This document shows positions 35,901-42,994 of a stretch of 64,000 nucleotides of DNA, piece after piece. The DNA comes from Phycisphaerales bacterium (lineage in GTDB: Bacteria > Planctomycetota > Phycisphaerae > Phycisphaerales > UBA1924). The notes beneath the pieces were generated by a model that did not search any database, was not told where the DNA came from, and was given only the letters and a program-made list of their open reading frames with translations. Made by a program: the position numbers and the translations under genes. The DNA is taken from the NCBI GenBank assembly GCA_023382935.1, contig JAHDXL010000004.1, positions 148,122 through 212,121 of the forward strand, given 5' to 3'. The stretch's first letter is position 1. Each line of letters opens with the position of its first letter.

Positions 35901-36710
35901 GACTATTCGCAGGGGCTGATGCTCACCTGGCAAGGCCCGGGCGACGTGTATGAAGAGGTGGTGCCCAGCAGTGCGCTAGCACCGGCGGCGCTGGAGTCTC
36001 CCGGAGGTCCGCTGGCGCCCGGTGGAAATCTGACAGCCGAGTGGTATCGCAACGTCCGCGTCAGTTCGCTGGCGTCGGTCAACTGGTCTTCATCCAGCGA
36101 GACCACCACGGTGTCGAACGTGGCGTGGCGCATCAGCAGTTCGGCCTTCTATCCCGGCGGGCCGACCGACTTTTTCGCGCTGCGCATTCACGGCACGCTG
36201 CATGTGCCGGAGGCGGGCATGTGGACCTTCAAACTCGGCAGCGACGCGGGCGCCGAGTTGTACATCGGCGGGGAGCGGGTGGTCAGCGATGACGCCAACC
36301 ACTCGTTCCGGTTCCGCGACGGGTCAATCCATCTGGAGGCCGGTCCGGTCAATTTCGAGGTGCGCTACCTGGAGCGCGACTACTCGCAAGGTCTGGTGGT
36401 GACGTGGCAGGGGCCGAGCGATGCGCACGAGTCGGTGATTCCCGCGTCGGCATTTGAAGACCCCGACACCGGGCAGCGGCGGGTGGCGCGGTGGCGTGAG
36501 AGCAATCAGCGGGGCGCGTTGGCCGGGGCACTGCGCGCGGAGATTCGTCGTCGCGGGATGAGTGAGCAACTGAAAACGCTGCGCGAGATGGGCCTGGACG
36601 ACGATATCGAGCACCTGCTGGGCGTGCTGGGCGCGTCGAACGTACGCGACGCCCTGGGCGCGCGGGCTGGCGTCCTCGCCGATCTGCAGCGCGATCCTCG
36701 CGGCGACTGA
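32943..36710 (+). CDS. Secreted protein with seven tandem PA14 domains
   Basis: This 1255-residue protein has a signal peptide (MPIKLPLVGLSLLMVTAGPANA) and a charged Lys/Asp linker (~residues 42-78). Seven PA14 domains of ~158 residues follow (33180-36458), then a ~85-residue helical tail. Each PA14 unit repeats GLxAYWxxxVSHAxxLGxxDW, GPTDFFALRL, GSDAGARLxI, VVNDDANHSFRF and YLERDYSQGLV. PA14 is a carbohydrate-binding beta barrel, so cell-surface adhesion or glycan recognition is likely. The units are very alike, including at DNA level, which points to recent duplication or gene conversion. No sorting tail of the dockerin or PEP-CTERM type is present. Confidence 0.9.
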   Translation: MPIKLPLVGLSLLMVTAGPANADLTQIQRVIAASAVGAPSYDKDKDKEKEEDKDKGKHKGWYKDKDGDSDEEDDDPGQPGLLAMWTTGVSHATSLNHVDWSAYTHVTVEADVNWPVTSEAFFVDGPTDFFALRLVGMLEVPESGVWLFSLSSDAGARLFIDGALVVNDDANHSFRARTGMVTLSAGMHDIEVRYLERDYSQGLVLAWQGPSMTSSQVIGAERFSHMAAEAPADEPGTGIRAYWIHNVSHAQKLGQIDWTAYTTTTLERNIAWQITNQPFYTDGPTDFFALRALATITIPRTGEWTFELGSDAGARLYVNGQLVVSDDANHSFRFRSGGIVLEAGEHDFEVQYLERDYSQGLVTTWRGPGDAYAEVIPRGALAPREASDPVESGGLYAYWTDSASHAQRLGQVSWGSYTTHTTVNRVYWPISNSGFRTEGPADFFAMRLLGTIDVPESGTWTFGLGSDAGAQLLIDGVMVVNDDANHSFRFSSGSKALAAGPHEIEIRYLERDYSQGLVATWKAPGAEHEEVIPTRVLTPREMSDSDSLAAATGLRAYWIDSVSHAQKLGQVDWSAYDTHSTVPNVYWPITNAAFRKDGPTDFFAARLIGTITLPEGGEWTFGLGSDAGARLLIDGQVVVNDDANHSFRFASGSVMLEAGAHQFEVQYLERDYSQGLVATWRGPGVPYEQVIPASAFSLADNERVVDAGGGALRAYWTSGVSHAQKLGQIDWANFTNTTTEAKVAWRITNSAFYPGGPTDFYAVRLVGRIDVPRSGNWRFKVGSDAGARLLINGQLVVNDDANHSFRFSEGTISLPAGRHDYDLYYLERDYSQGLVATWQGPGDVSEEVIPSTAFALSEAEPVVDAGGGGLRAYWTTGVNHAQRLGEVDWSFYTSTTLEPKVAWEISNSAFTTGGPTDFFALRLVGTINIPDAGDWTFRLGSDAGARLKINDQLVVNDEANHSFRFAGGSMTLTEGQHQIEVCYLERDYSQGLMLTWQGPGDVYEEVVPSSALAPAALESPGGPLAPGGNLTAEWYRNVRVSSLASVNWSSSSETTTVSNVAWRISSSAFYPGGPTDFFALRIHGTLHVPEAGMWTFKLGSDAGAELYIGGERVVSDDANHSFRFRDGSIHLEAGPVNFEVRYLERDYSQGLVVTWQGPSDAHESVIPASAFEDPDTGQRRVARWRESNQRGALAGALRAEIRRRGMSEQLKTLREMGLDDDIEHLLGVLGASNVRDALGARAGVLADLQRDPRGD
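33180..36458 (+). repeat. Seven tandem PA14-coding repeats, ~474 bp period
   Basis: Units begin at about 33180, 33654, 34122, 34599, 35073, 35547 and 36027 (periods 474, 468, 477, 474, 474, 480). A near-identical block encoding YLERDYSQGL closes each unit (for example TACTCGCAGGGGCTGGT in most of them). The seventh unit is the most divergent, beginning NLTAEWYRNVRVSS. Confidence 0.9.
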
Positions 36711-36713
36711 TGC

Positions 36714-37787
36714 TCAGATGTTCATGAGCACCTTGATACCGTCGCCGTTGATCATGGTGTCGAAGGCCGTCTCGAACTGTTCGAGCGGGAACTCGTGGGT
36801 GATGATCTCATCGAGTTCGAGGCGACCGGAGAGGAGGAGTTTCTCCATCTGGTACCAGGTCTCCCACATGCGGCGGCCGTTGATGCCCAGGACCGTGCAG
36901 CCCTTGAAGATGATGTTCTGGTTGAAGTCGAAGGTGACGTTCTTGGCCGGCAGCCCGAGCAAGGCCGCCCGTCCGCCGTTGCGCAGTGCTCGGAAGCCCT
37001 GATCGAAGGCGGCCTCGGCGCCGGACATTTCGAGCAGCACATCGACGCCTTCGCCGCGGGTCTGGCTCTTGACGTCGTCGATCCAGCCGCGGTCGCGTGC
37101 GTCGTAGGCCTCGGCCGCGCCGAGGCGCTTGGCCAGTTCGAGGCGCGGGGGATTGACGTCGGTGCAAAAGATGCGTGCGGCGCCGGCGGCCTTGGCGACA
37201 GTGACGGCCATCAGCCCGATGATGCCCACGCCGGAGATGAGCACGGTCCTGGCGCTCACGCCGGCTTCCATGACGGTGTGCACGGCGTTGCCCAGGGGGT
37301 CAAAGGTCGCGGCCAGGCGGTCGGAGATGTCGGGGTGGACGGGCCAGACGTTTTCTTCGGGCACGGAGACGTACTCGGCGAAGATGCCGTCGCGATCGAT
37401 GCCGAGAATCTGCACGTCGTTGGCAATGTGGGCGTTGCCGGTGCGAGCGTTGTAGTCCGTGCCGGAGCAGATGTGTCCCTCGGCCGAAACGCGCAGCCCC
37501 GGCTCGAACTTCGTGACCGCCGAGCCGACTTTGACGATGTGCCCGACGAACTCGTGCCCGGTCACAATGCCAACGGGGATGCGGGAGGCTGCCCAGTCGT
37601 CCCACTGCCAGATATGCCGGTCGGTGCCGCAAATGCCGACCTTCTTGACCTTGATGAGCACATCGCGGGGCCCCGGAGAGGGGACACGGCGCTCGGCATC
37701 GAAAGCCAAGCCCTTTCCGGCGTGGTGCTTATAGAGAGCCCGCATGGTCTTGGGAAGGGTGACGTTGGGACTGGCGAGGGTGGACAT
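36714..37787 (-). CDS. tdh: L-threonine 3-dehydrogenase (MDR family) without structural zinc cysteines
   Basis: The 357-residue protein has the catalytic zinc ligands C53 (GICGTDRH) and H78-E79 (GHEFVGH), the Rossmann motif SGVGIIGLMAVTVAKAAGA, FDPLGNAVHTV and GREMFETWY-like GRRMWETWYQME, all TDH-like. The expected enzyme oxidises threonine to 2-amino-3-ketobutyrate with NAD. The structural zinc lobe is degenerate: aligned without gaps to E. coli Tdh, the four cysteines correspond to S108, D111, A114 and A122. No kbl (ketobutyrate CoA ligase) is adjacent, so the substrate could differ. It converges with the PA14 gene, three bases apart. Confidence 0.8.
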   Translation of the reverse strand: MSTLASPNVTLPKTMRALYKHHAGKGLAFDAERRVPSPGPRDVLIKVKKVGICGTDRHIWQWDDWAASRIPVGIVTGHEFVGHIVKVGSAVTKFEPGLRVSAEGHICSGTDYNARTGNAHIANDVQILGIDRDGIFAEYVSVPEENVWPVHPDISDRLAATFDPLGNAVHTVMEAGVSARTVLISGVGIIGLMAVTVAKAAGAARIFCTDVNPPRLELAKRLGAAEAYDARDRGWIDDVKSQTRGEGVDVLLEMSGAEAAFDQGFRALRNGGRAALLGLPAKNVTFDFNQNIIFKGCTVLGINGRRMWETWYQMEKLLLSGRLELDEIITHEFPLEQFETAFDTMINGDGIKVLMNI

Positions 37788-37969
37788 GGTGAGAACTCCC
37801 GGCCGAGAAACGCCTCGGAACCGTCATTGTGTGCCGGTCGGGCGCGCCGATCAACGCTAGGGGGAGGGTGCGAACCGACCGGAGGAAGGGGGCGGGCCGT
37901 AACGCGGGAGTCACGGATCTTCGGATCGTGCAATCTCGGGGGTTGGGTGTTCGTAAACTCAGGGGAAAC

Positions 37970-39172
37970 ATGACCCGAGCCGCGTCACAGATTGCGTCCT
38001 TTTTCTTTGTGGCCGCCAAGCCGAGCGGAGGCCGAACATTTGGGCTCCGGCAGGCCAGGAGCGAGCGTGCGTTGGCCGAGCACCTGCGTCGGGACAAACT
38101 GGTGCTGCTGCAAACCTGGCGTTTGCCGGGGTGGGCCAACCCGAAGCAGAGGTTCAAGGCCCGCGATCATGCCGAGTTGAACACGCAGTTGAGCCAGTTG
38201 TTGTCGCGCGGGGTGCCGCTGATCGAGGCACTCGACGTGGCGGCCAACGTGGTGTCCGGTCGCAGTCGGCCGCTGGTGGCGCAGATGCGGGAAGAGGTGG
38301 CGTCGGGCGCGAGTTTCGCCGACGCCTGTCGCAAGGTCGGGGTGTTCGACCGGGTGACCATCGCGGTGTACCGGGCGGCCGAGCGCAGCGGCGACCTGGC
38401 GGGCGCGGCGCACCAGTTGGCGGTGAACATCAACCGGCAGTTGCGCATTTCGGGCAAGGCCGTCACGCTGATGATCTACCCGGCCATCGTGATGACGATC
38501 AGCGTGCTGGCGGGCACGTTCATGATGACGTTCATCGTGCCGAAGATCGGCGGGGCACTGAAGGAGGCGGGCATCGACCTGCCGACCTACACGGCCGTCG
38601 TGCTGGCGATCGGGTTGTTCATCCAGACCAACTGGATGCTGGTGCTGGCGGCGCTGGGTGTAGCGCTGGTCGGCGCGGTGCTGGCGCGAGCAGCGCTCGG
38701 GCGGTTGATCGGCAGGTTCATGCGCGTCTTCCCGGGCATTCGCGACGTGGTGATGACGCAGGAGTTGACGAGGTTCTTCACGGTGATGGCGGCGATGACG
38801 CGCTCTGGTATTCCGCTGGCCGACGCGCTGGGCATCGGCGTCGAGGCGATTTCCCACCCGCGACTGCGACGAGACCTGGGACAGTTGCGAACCAAGTTGA
38901 TCGAGGGCGGGGTGCTGCGCATGCTGGTCGAGAAGGTCGAGTCGCTGCCGGTGGCCACGCGGCGTCTGCTGGTGGCGGCCGACCGGGCGGGCGACCTGGA
39001 GACGGCCTTCGACGGGCTGGCCGACGACATGGCCGACGCCCTTGACCGGAAGACGGAGCGCCTGCTCAGTGCGCTGGAGCCGTTGCTGATCGTGTTCATG
39101 TTCTTGTTCATCGGGTCGATCGTGATGTCGGTGATGCTGCCGATGATCCAGTTGACCTCGCAGACGGTCTGA
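37970..39172 (+). CDS. gspF: Type II secretion system inner-membrane protein F
   Basis: This 400-residue protein has two T2SSF domains: the first from ELNTQLSQLLSRGVPLIEAL (~66-190), the second from TQELTRFFTVMAAMTRSGIPL (~263-390). Membrane helices lie after each (IYPAIVMTISVLAGTFMMT, IQTNWMLVLAALGVALVGAV and IVFMFLFIGSIVMSVML). It is the platform protein for pseudopilus assembly. ATG 37970 has AGGGG four bases upstream. It is first in a nine-gene cluster. The N-terminal ~65 residues are basic and vary from other GspF proteins. Confidence 0.92.
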   Translation: MTRAASQIASFFFVAAKPSGGRTFGLRQARSERALAEHLRRDKLVLLQTWRLPGWANPKQRFKARDHAELNTQLSQLLSRGVPLIEALDVAANVVSGRSRPLVAQMREEVASGASFADACRKVGVFDRVTIAVYRAAERSGDLAGAAHQLAVNINRQLRISGKAVTLMIYPAIVMTISVLAGTFMMTFIVPKIGGALKEAGIDLPTYTAVVLAIGLFIQTNWMLVLAALGVALVGAVLARAALGRLIGRFMRVFPGIRDVVMTQELTRFFTVMAAMTRSGIPLADALGIGVEAISHPRLRRDLGQLRTKLIEGGVLRMLVEKVESLPVATRRLLVAADRAGDLETAFDGLADDMADALDRKTERLLSALEPLLIVFMFLFIGSIVMSVMLPMIQLTSQTV

Positions 39173-39200
39173 TCGCAGGCCGGAAGGGAAAGGGAAGAAG

Positions 39201-39620
39201 ATGCAGGGTGCATGCAATCGCAGGCGGTATCGGGCTCGGCGAGCCTTCTCGCTGCTGGAGATTTCGCTGGTGGTGGTGCTGATCGGGCTATTGACGGCCG
39301 GAGCGGCGGTGGCACTGCTCGGACGCGCGCAGTCGACCAAGATCCGCATCACCAAGACCACGATGAACACGCTTTCGGGGCAGATCGAGAGTTACATGGC
39401 CGAGGGCGACGGCAGCCCGCCCATGTCGCTGCAGTTGCTGGTCGACCGGCAGTTCATCAAGGCGAGCATGCTGACCGACTCGTGGAAGCAGCCGTTCTAC
39501 TTCAACCCGCAGGGGACGAGCGGCCGTCCGTACATTCTGATGAGTTACGGCCCGGACCGTCAGGCGGGCACCGCGGATGACATCGATTTCTGGACCATGG
39601 ACCTGACTTCGGAGAACTGA
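39201..39620 (+). CDS. gspG: Type II secretion major pseudopilin G
   Basis: The 139-residue protein has a prepilin leader and helix (RRAFSLLEISLVVVLIGLL, Glu at +5). Leader cleavage would follow alanine, not the usual glycine. The C-terminal part has DSWKQPFYFNPQG and YGPDRQAGTADDIDFW, the calcium-loop signature of GspG. It follows gspF by 28 bases. Confidence 0.9.
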   Translation: MQGACNRRRYRARRAFSLLEISLVVVLIGLLTAGAAVALLGRAQSTKIRITKTTMNTLSGQIESYMAEGDGSPPMSLQLLVDRQFIKASMLTDSWKQPFYFNPQGTSGRPYILMSYGPDRQAGTADDIDFWTMDLTSEN

Positions 39621-39624
39621 GCCG

Positions 39625-40191
39625 GTGTATCGTGGTGCGGCGACATTCCAAACTCCGACCCGTCGCGGGCTGACGATGCTCGAGACGGTGCTGGCGGCCG
39701 TGTTGATAGCGATGATCGCCACGACGCTGGTGGCCGGGCTGGGGTTCGTGCACGCCGACCATCTTCGCCAGCAGCAGAAACTCGGGGCAGCCGAGATCGC
39801 CAACCGTCTCATGCTCCAGTATCTGGACGAGAAGTCGGCGATGCCGAGCGATGCGCTGGCGGTGACCTACGGCTCTCGCGGGCAGTTTCGATACTACTGG
39901 AAGGTGCAGGAGGAGAAGGTTTCGATGCGCGAGGTGCGCTCCGGCGCCACGGCCACGACGAACCGGACCGGCGGCGTGACGGCCGACCGCATCAAACTGG
40001 TCACGATCCGCGTGTGGAACGAGCAGACGCCCAACGTAAACCCGGCGCTGAGCGGGCTTCCCGAGGATTACCGGCTCGCCCGGCTCATGGACCCGATCGC
40101 CCCTCGCAACCCCGACTCGATCGCCAAGACCATGAGCACGCCGGAGGGCATGGCCGAGTGGCTGCGCCAAATCCAGGAGGGCAGCCAGTGA
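39625..40191 (+). CDS. Pseudopilin, GspI-like
   Basis: The 188-residue protein starts at GTG 39625, four bases after gspG. The prepilin segment is TRRGLTMLETVLAAVLIAMIA (cut after G, Glu +5). The rest (ANRLMLQYLDEKSAMP) resembles minor pseudopilins I or H. I assign I by position between G and J. Its stop shares one base with the next start. Confidence 0.8.
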   Translation: MYRGAATFQTPTRRGLTMLETVLAAVLIAMIATTLVAGLGFVHADHLRQQQKLGAAEIANRLMLQYLDEKSAMPSDALAVTYGSRGQFRYYWKVQEEKVSMREVRSGATATTNRTGGVTADRIKLVTIRVWNEQTPNVNPALSGLPEDYRLARLMDPIAPRNPDSIAKTMSTPEGMAEWLRQIQEGSQ

Positions 40192-41345
40192 TGGCCCGTC
40201 GCGGATTCACGTTGCTGGAGACGGCGCTGGCGGCCACCATTGGCGGAATGGTGATCCTGACGGCCGTGGGGCTGTTCAGCATGATCGAGCGCAGCGAGAA
40301 GGGGCTGGAGCGTCAGTTCAATGAGACGCGGCAACTGGGCACGCTCCAGCAGGTGCTGCGCCGCTCGATGAACACTGTCCTCATGTCCTCGTCGCTCGAT
40401 GCGTCGCTCGAGTCGGCCACCGGGCGGGAGAACAGGGAAATGGGCAACGGCGAAGTCGTCCAGGACGAAACGCCGACCTGGGACGGCACCGGCGAACGCC
40501 CACGCATCATCCTCGAGATGGACAACACCGAGGATCTGGGCCGGTGCATGGCTCTAGCGGCGCCGCCGATGGACGACCCCATGGGTATGCCCCAGCGGCT
40601 CGAAATGGTCTCGCCACGCTCGCCGATCCCTTCAAGTTTGCGCCTGCCCACGCGGAGTTGGATGAACGCCGGTGTGGATGTCGAGAATGAACTGGAGGTC
40701 TACGGGATTTCCGGCCCGGTGCGCGGCGTCTTTGAGTTTCGCCCGGACGGCTCGCGCGAACGGCTGCTACGGATGGCCGGCATGGGCGTGGCCACCGGCG
40801 AGCGCGTGCTCAAGCAAACTCAGACCGGCTGGACACTGTGGTGGCGACCCGTGTTCCCTTCCGAAGTGCTTCGGTTGCAGGCAGGGGCACCAGCGACCGA
40901 GGCCGACTTCATCGCCAACGCGGCCGAGGGCTACCCCATCATCCGCGGCATCAAGCGTGCCCGGTTCATCGCGTTCGACAACCGCTTCCGAAGGCTCACC
41001 TACGCGGCCCGCACGGCGACGGACCTGCCCGCCTACTTTGAAATCGAAATCGAGACTTGGTCGGGAGCATACGTGAACTGGATGTTCGAGGTGGGCTGGG
41101 TGAACGGCGCTGATCCCACGGCGCCGCCCGAGCAGGCCGACGGATCAGGCCAGAACTCCGACAACAACTCCAACTCCAACAACAACAGCAACAGCAACAA
41201 CGGCGGCGGAGGGCAGGGCGGGAACCGGCGCCAACTCACTCCGCAGCGGGTGCAGCCGCCAGGTGGAGATCGTCGCCAGAGCCCCGCACCTTCGCCTCAA
41301 CCTCGACAGCCGGGGGGCGGCAATCGCTCGGGAGGTGGCGCATGA
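40191..41345 (+). CDS. Pseudopilin, GspJ-like, with Asn/Ser-rich tail
   Basis: This 384-residue protein has the leader ARRGFTLLETALAATIGGMV (cut after G, Glu +5) and a long soluble domain with VFEFRPDGSRERLLRM and FIAFDNRFRRLTYAARTATD, like the large minor pseudopilin J. The last ~75 residues are low-complexity (Asn/Ser repeats, then Gly, Pro and Gln), which is unusual for J. AGGAGGG lies about ten bases before ATG 40191. The stop overlaps the next gene by four bases. Confidence 0.8.
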   Translation: MARRGFTLLETALAATIGGMVILTAVGLFSMIERSEKGLERQFNETRQLGTLQQVLRRSMNTVLMSSSLDASLESATGRENREMGNGEVVQDETPTWDGTGERPRIILEMDNTEDLGRCMALAAPPMDDPMGMPQRLEMVSPRSPIPSSLRLPTRSWMNAGVDVENELEVYGISGPVRGVFEFRPDGSRERLLRMAGMGVATGERVLKQTQTGWTLWWRPVFPSEVLRLQAGAPATEADFIANAAEGYPIIRGIKRARFIAFDNRFRRLTYAARTATDLPAYFEIEIETWSGAYVNWMFEVGWVNGADPTAPPEQADGSGQNSDNNSNSNNNSNSNNGGGGQGGNRRQLTPQRVQPPGGDRRQSPAPSPQPRQPGGGNRSGGGA

Positions 41346-42181
41346 GCCGCCGCGGGTATGCGATGCCACTGGTTTTTCTGCTCTCGCTGGTGGTGGCGAT
41401 GGTGCTGGGGCTGGCGATCGAGCGCAACACGGCACAGGCGCACAACGTGAAGCGTCAACTTGAGGGCTATCGCTCGCACCACATTGCACGTGGGTTCCAA
41501 GAGGCCATCTCGGCGTGGTTGTCGCAGCAGAACTCGCGTACGATCGCGCAGTCACTGGGCGAGGGGGGGCACGCGATCGACTTATCCATGCCCGACGGGA
41601 GCGTGATCGCGGTTTACCTGCGTGACGGGCAGGGGACGATCCTGGATCCGCAGGCCGCCAGCACCAACAACGCCGAGCAGGCCGGCTCGCTGCGGAACCG
41701 CATGCAGGCATTGTGCGCAGAGCGCAAGTTGGACTACAAGGATTTCCAGAGGCCCCTGGGACCGTTCGCGATCAGCATCAACGTGGCCGACCCATTGGTG
41801 CTGCAAGCGGTGGCGGAGGAAGTGGTCGGCCCGACCCGGGCGCCGGAGTTGGTGAACAAACTGCTGGAGCGGCGTTCGGAAGCGGGTCAATTGGAGCGTC
41901 AGGACGTGCTGGGGGTTGGCACGGAGATGGGGCTGGACACCGACACGCGCAACACGCTGATGGACTATTTCACCGTCACCCCGGAGATGTGGTACGTGAC
42001 AATCGAACTGCGCGGCGGCGCGGGGGTGTCGAGTCGGGCGCTGCGGGCTCGGTACGGCGGACTGGTGCCAATCCGTTCCAGCACCAACCGTACCACCGGG
42101 GCATGGGAGCAGCCGGGTGTGTTTCTCACATGGGAAGAGTTGGGTGTAGAGTACGATGTACCGGAAGGAAGCAAGCCATGA
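41342..42181 (+). CDS. Minor pseudopilin, GspK-like
   Basis: The 279-residue protein starts RRGYAMPLVFLLSLVVAMVLG, a prepilin-type helix without Glu at +5. Absence of Glu5 is typical of GspK, the tip pseudopilin. The middle region is helical with MPDGSVIAVYLRDGQGTILD and LGVGTEMGLDTDTRN. It overlaps both neighbours by four bases (ATGA). Confidence 0.8.
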   Translation: MSRRGYAMPLVFLLSLVVAMVLGLAIERNTAQAHNVKRQLEGYRSHHIARGFQEAISAWLSQQNSRTIAQSLGEGGHAIDLSMPDGSVIAVYLRDGQGTILDPQAASTNNAEQAGSLRNRMQALCAERKLDYKDFQRPLGPFAISINVADPLVLQAVAEEVVGPTRAPELVNKLLERRSEAGQLERQDVLGVGTEMGLDTDTRNTLMDYFTVTPEMWYVTIELRGGAGVSSRALRARYGGLVPIRSSTNRTTGAWEQPGVFLTWEELGVEYDVPEGSKP

Positions 42182-42969
42182 GCAAGCCGGTCACCAAGAC
42201 CCATGCCAAGCGAAACACACTGCTCGCCCAGGGCGGGGCGCTGTTGCTGGCCGGGGTTGCGGTCGGGGTGTCGCTGCTCGGCGTGCCGCTGCTTTCCAGT
42301 CCCCAGGCTAGGTTCACCACGGTGGAAGAGGTAATGGCGCAGCGCGAAGCCGAACGGCGCAGTCTCGAACTGGCTCGTCCGGCCGAAGACGAGGCCCAGC
42401 CGACGCGCACAGTGAATCTGGCTGCCGTGGCCGACCGGCTGGGCGTGTTGGTCGACCTTCCGGCGGCAGCAACGGCGACAGAAGCCGGCCCTGGGCCGCA
42501 AACCCCACCGCAACAGGTCAGCAACAGCGAACTGAAGTTCTTGGGCAGCATTCGCGAGCCGACGCGCGAACTGGCGCTGGTATCGCTCAACGGAACTCAG
42601 CGCATCGTGCCGGTCGGGGGCTCCACGACCTTCAGCACGCCGGACGGAAAGACGATCACGCTCCACGTGCTCAGTCTGGAAGAAGGGGAGTTGATCATCG
42701 AGCGCAACGGGATGCGTGAGCAGTTGCCCAAGGCTGCTCGAGTGTCGCAGACCGTGACCATGGTGCAGACCGTCGGTGTGCAACCGGGGGCCGGACCGGA
42801 GACGGGACGGCAACCCGCTGAAGAGAGCGAGATCGATCGGCGCCGTCGCGAGGCCGAAGAACGTCGTCAGCGCATCATTGAACGCCAGCGGGAGACGGAG
42901 GGCGCACGGTGGCGTCCGGAGGGCGAGGGCGGTCCCATGATCCGTCCGAATCGCGAGGGGCCTCAGTAA
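42178..42969 (+). CDS. Single-pass membrane protein, GspC/PilP-like
   Basis: The 263-residue protein has a short cytoplasmic start, one membrane helix (LLAGVAVGVSLLGVPLL) and a periplasmic part. A domain LKFLGSIREPTRELALVSLN followed by QRIVPVGGSTTF resembles the HR/PilP fold that bridges the inner-membrane platform and the secretin. The tail is Arg/Glu-rich (RRRREAEERRQRIIERQ), probably a charged coiled coil. The call is based on fold pattern and position. Confidence 0.65.
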   Translation: MSKPVTKTHAKRNTLLAQGGALLLAGVAVGVSLLGVPLLSSPQARFTTVEEVMAQREAERRSLELARPAEDEAQPTRTVNLAAVADRLGVLVDLPAAATATEAGPGPQTPPQQVSNSELKFLGSIREPTRELALVSLNGTQRIVPVGGSTTFSTPDGKTITLHVLSLEEGELIIERNGMREQLPKAARVSQTVTMVQTVGVQPGAGPETGRQPAEESEIDRRRREAEERRQRIIERQRETEGARWRPEGEGGPMIRPNREGPQ

Positions 42970-42994
42970 CTTCGGCAAGGGAAAGCAAACCAAC

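Noticed and set aside
34179-35933. 584-codon minus-strand frame opposite the PA14 repeats
   Set aside because: Its internal repeats are only the mirror of the PA14 repeats on the coding strand.
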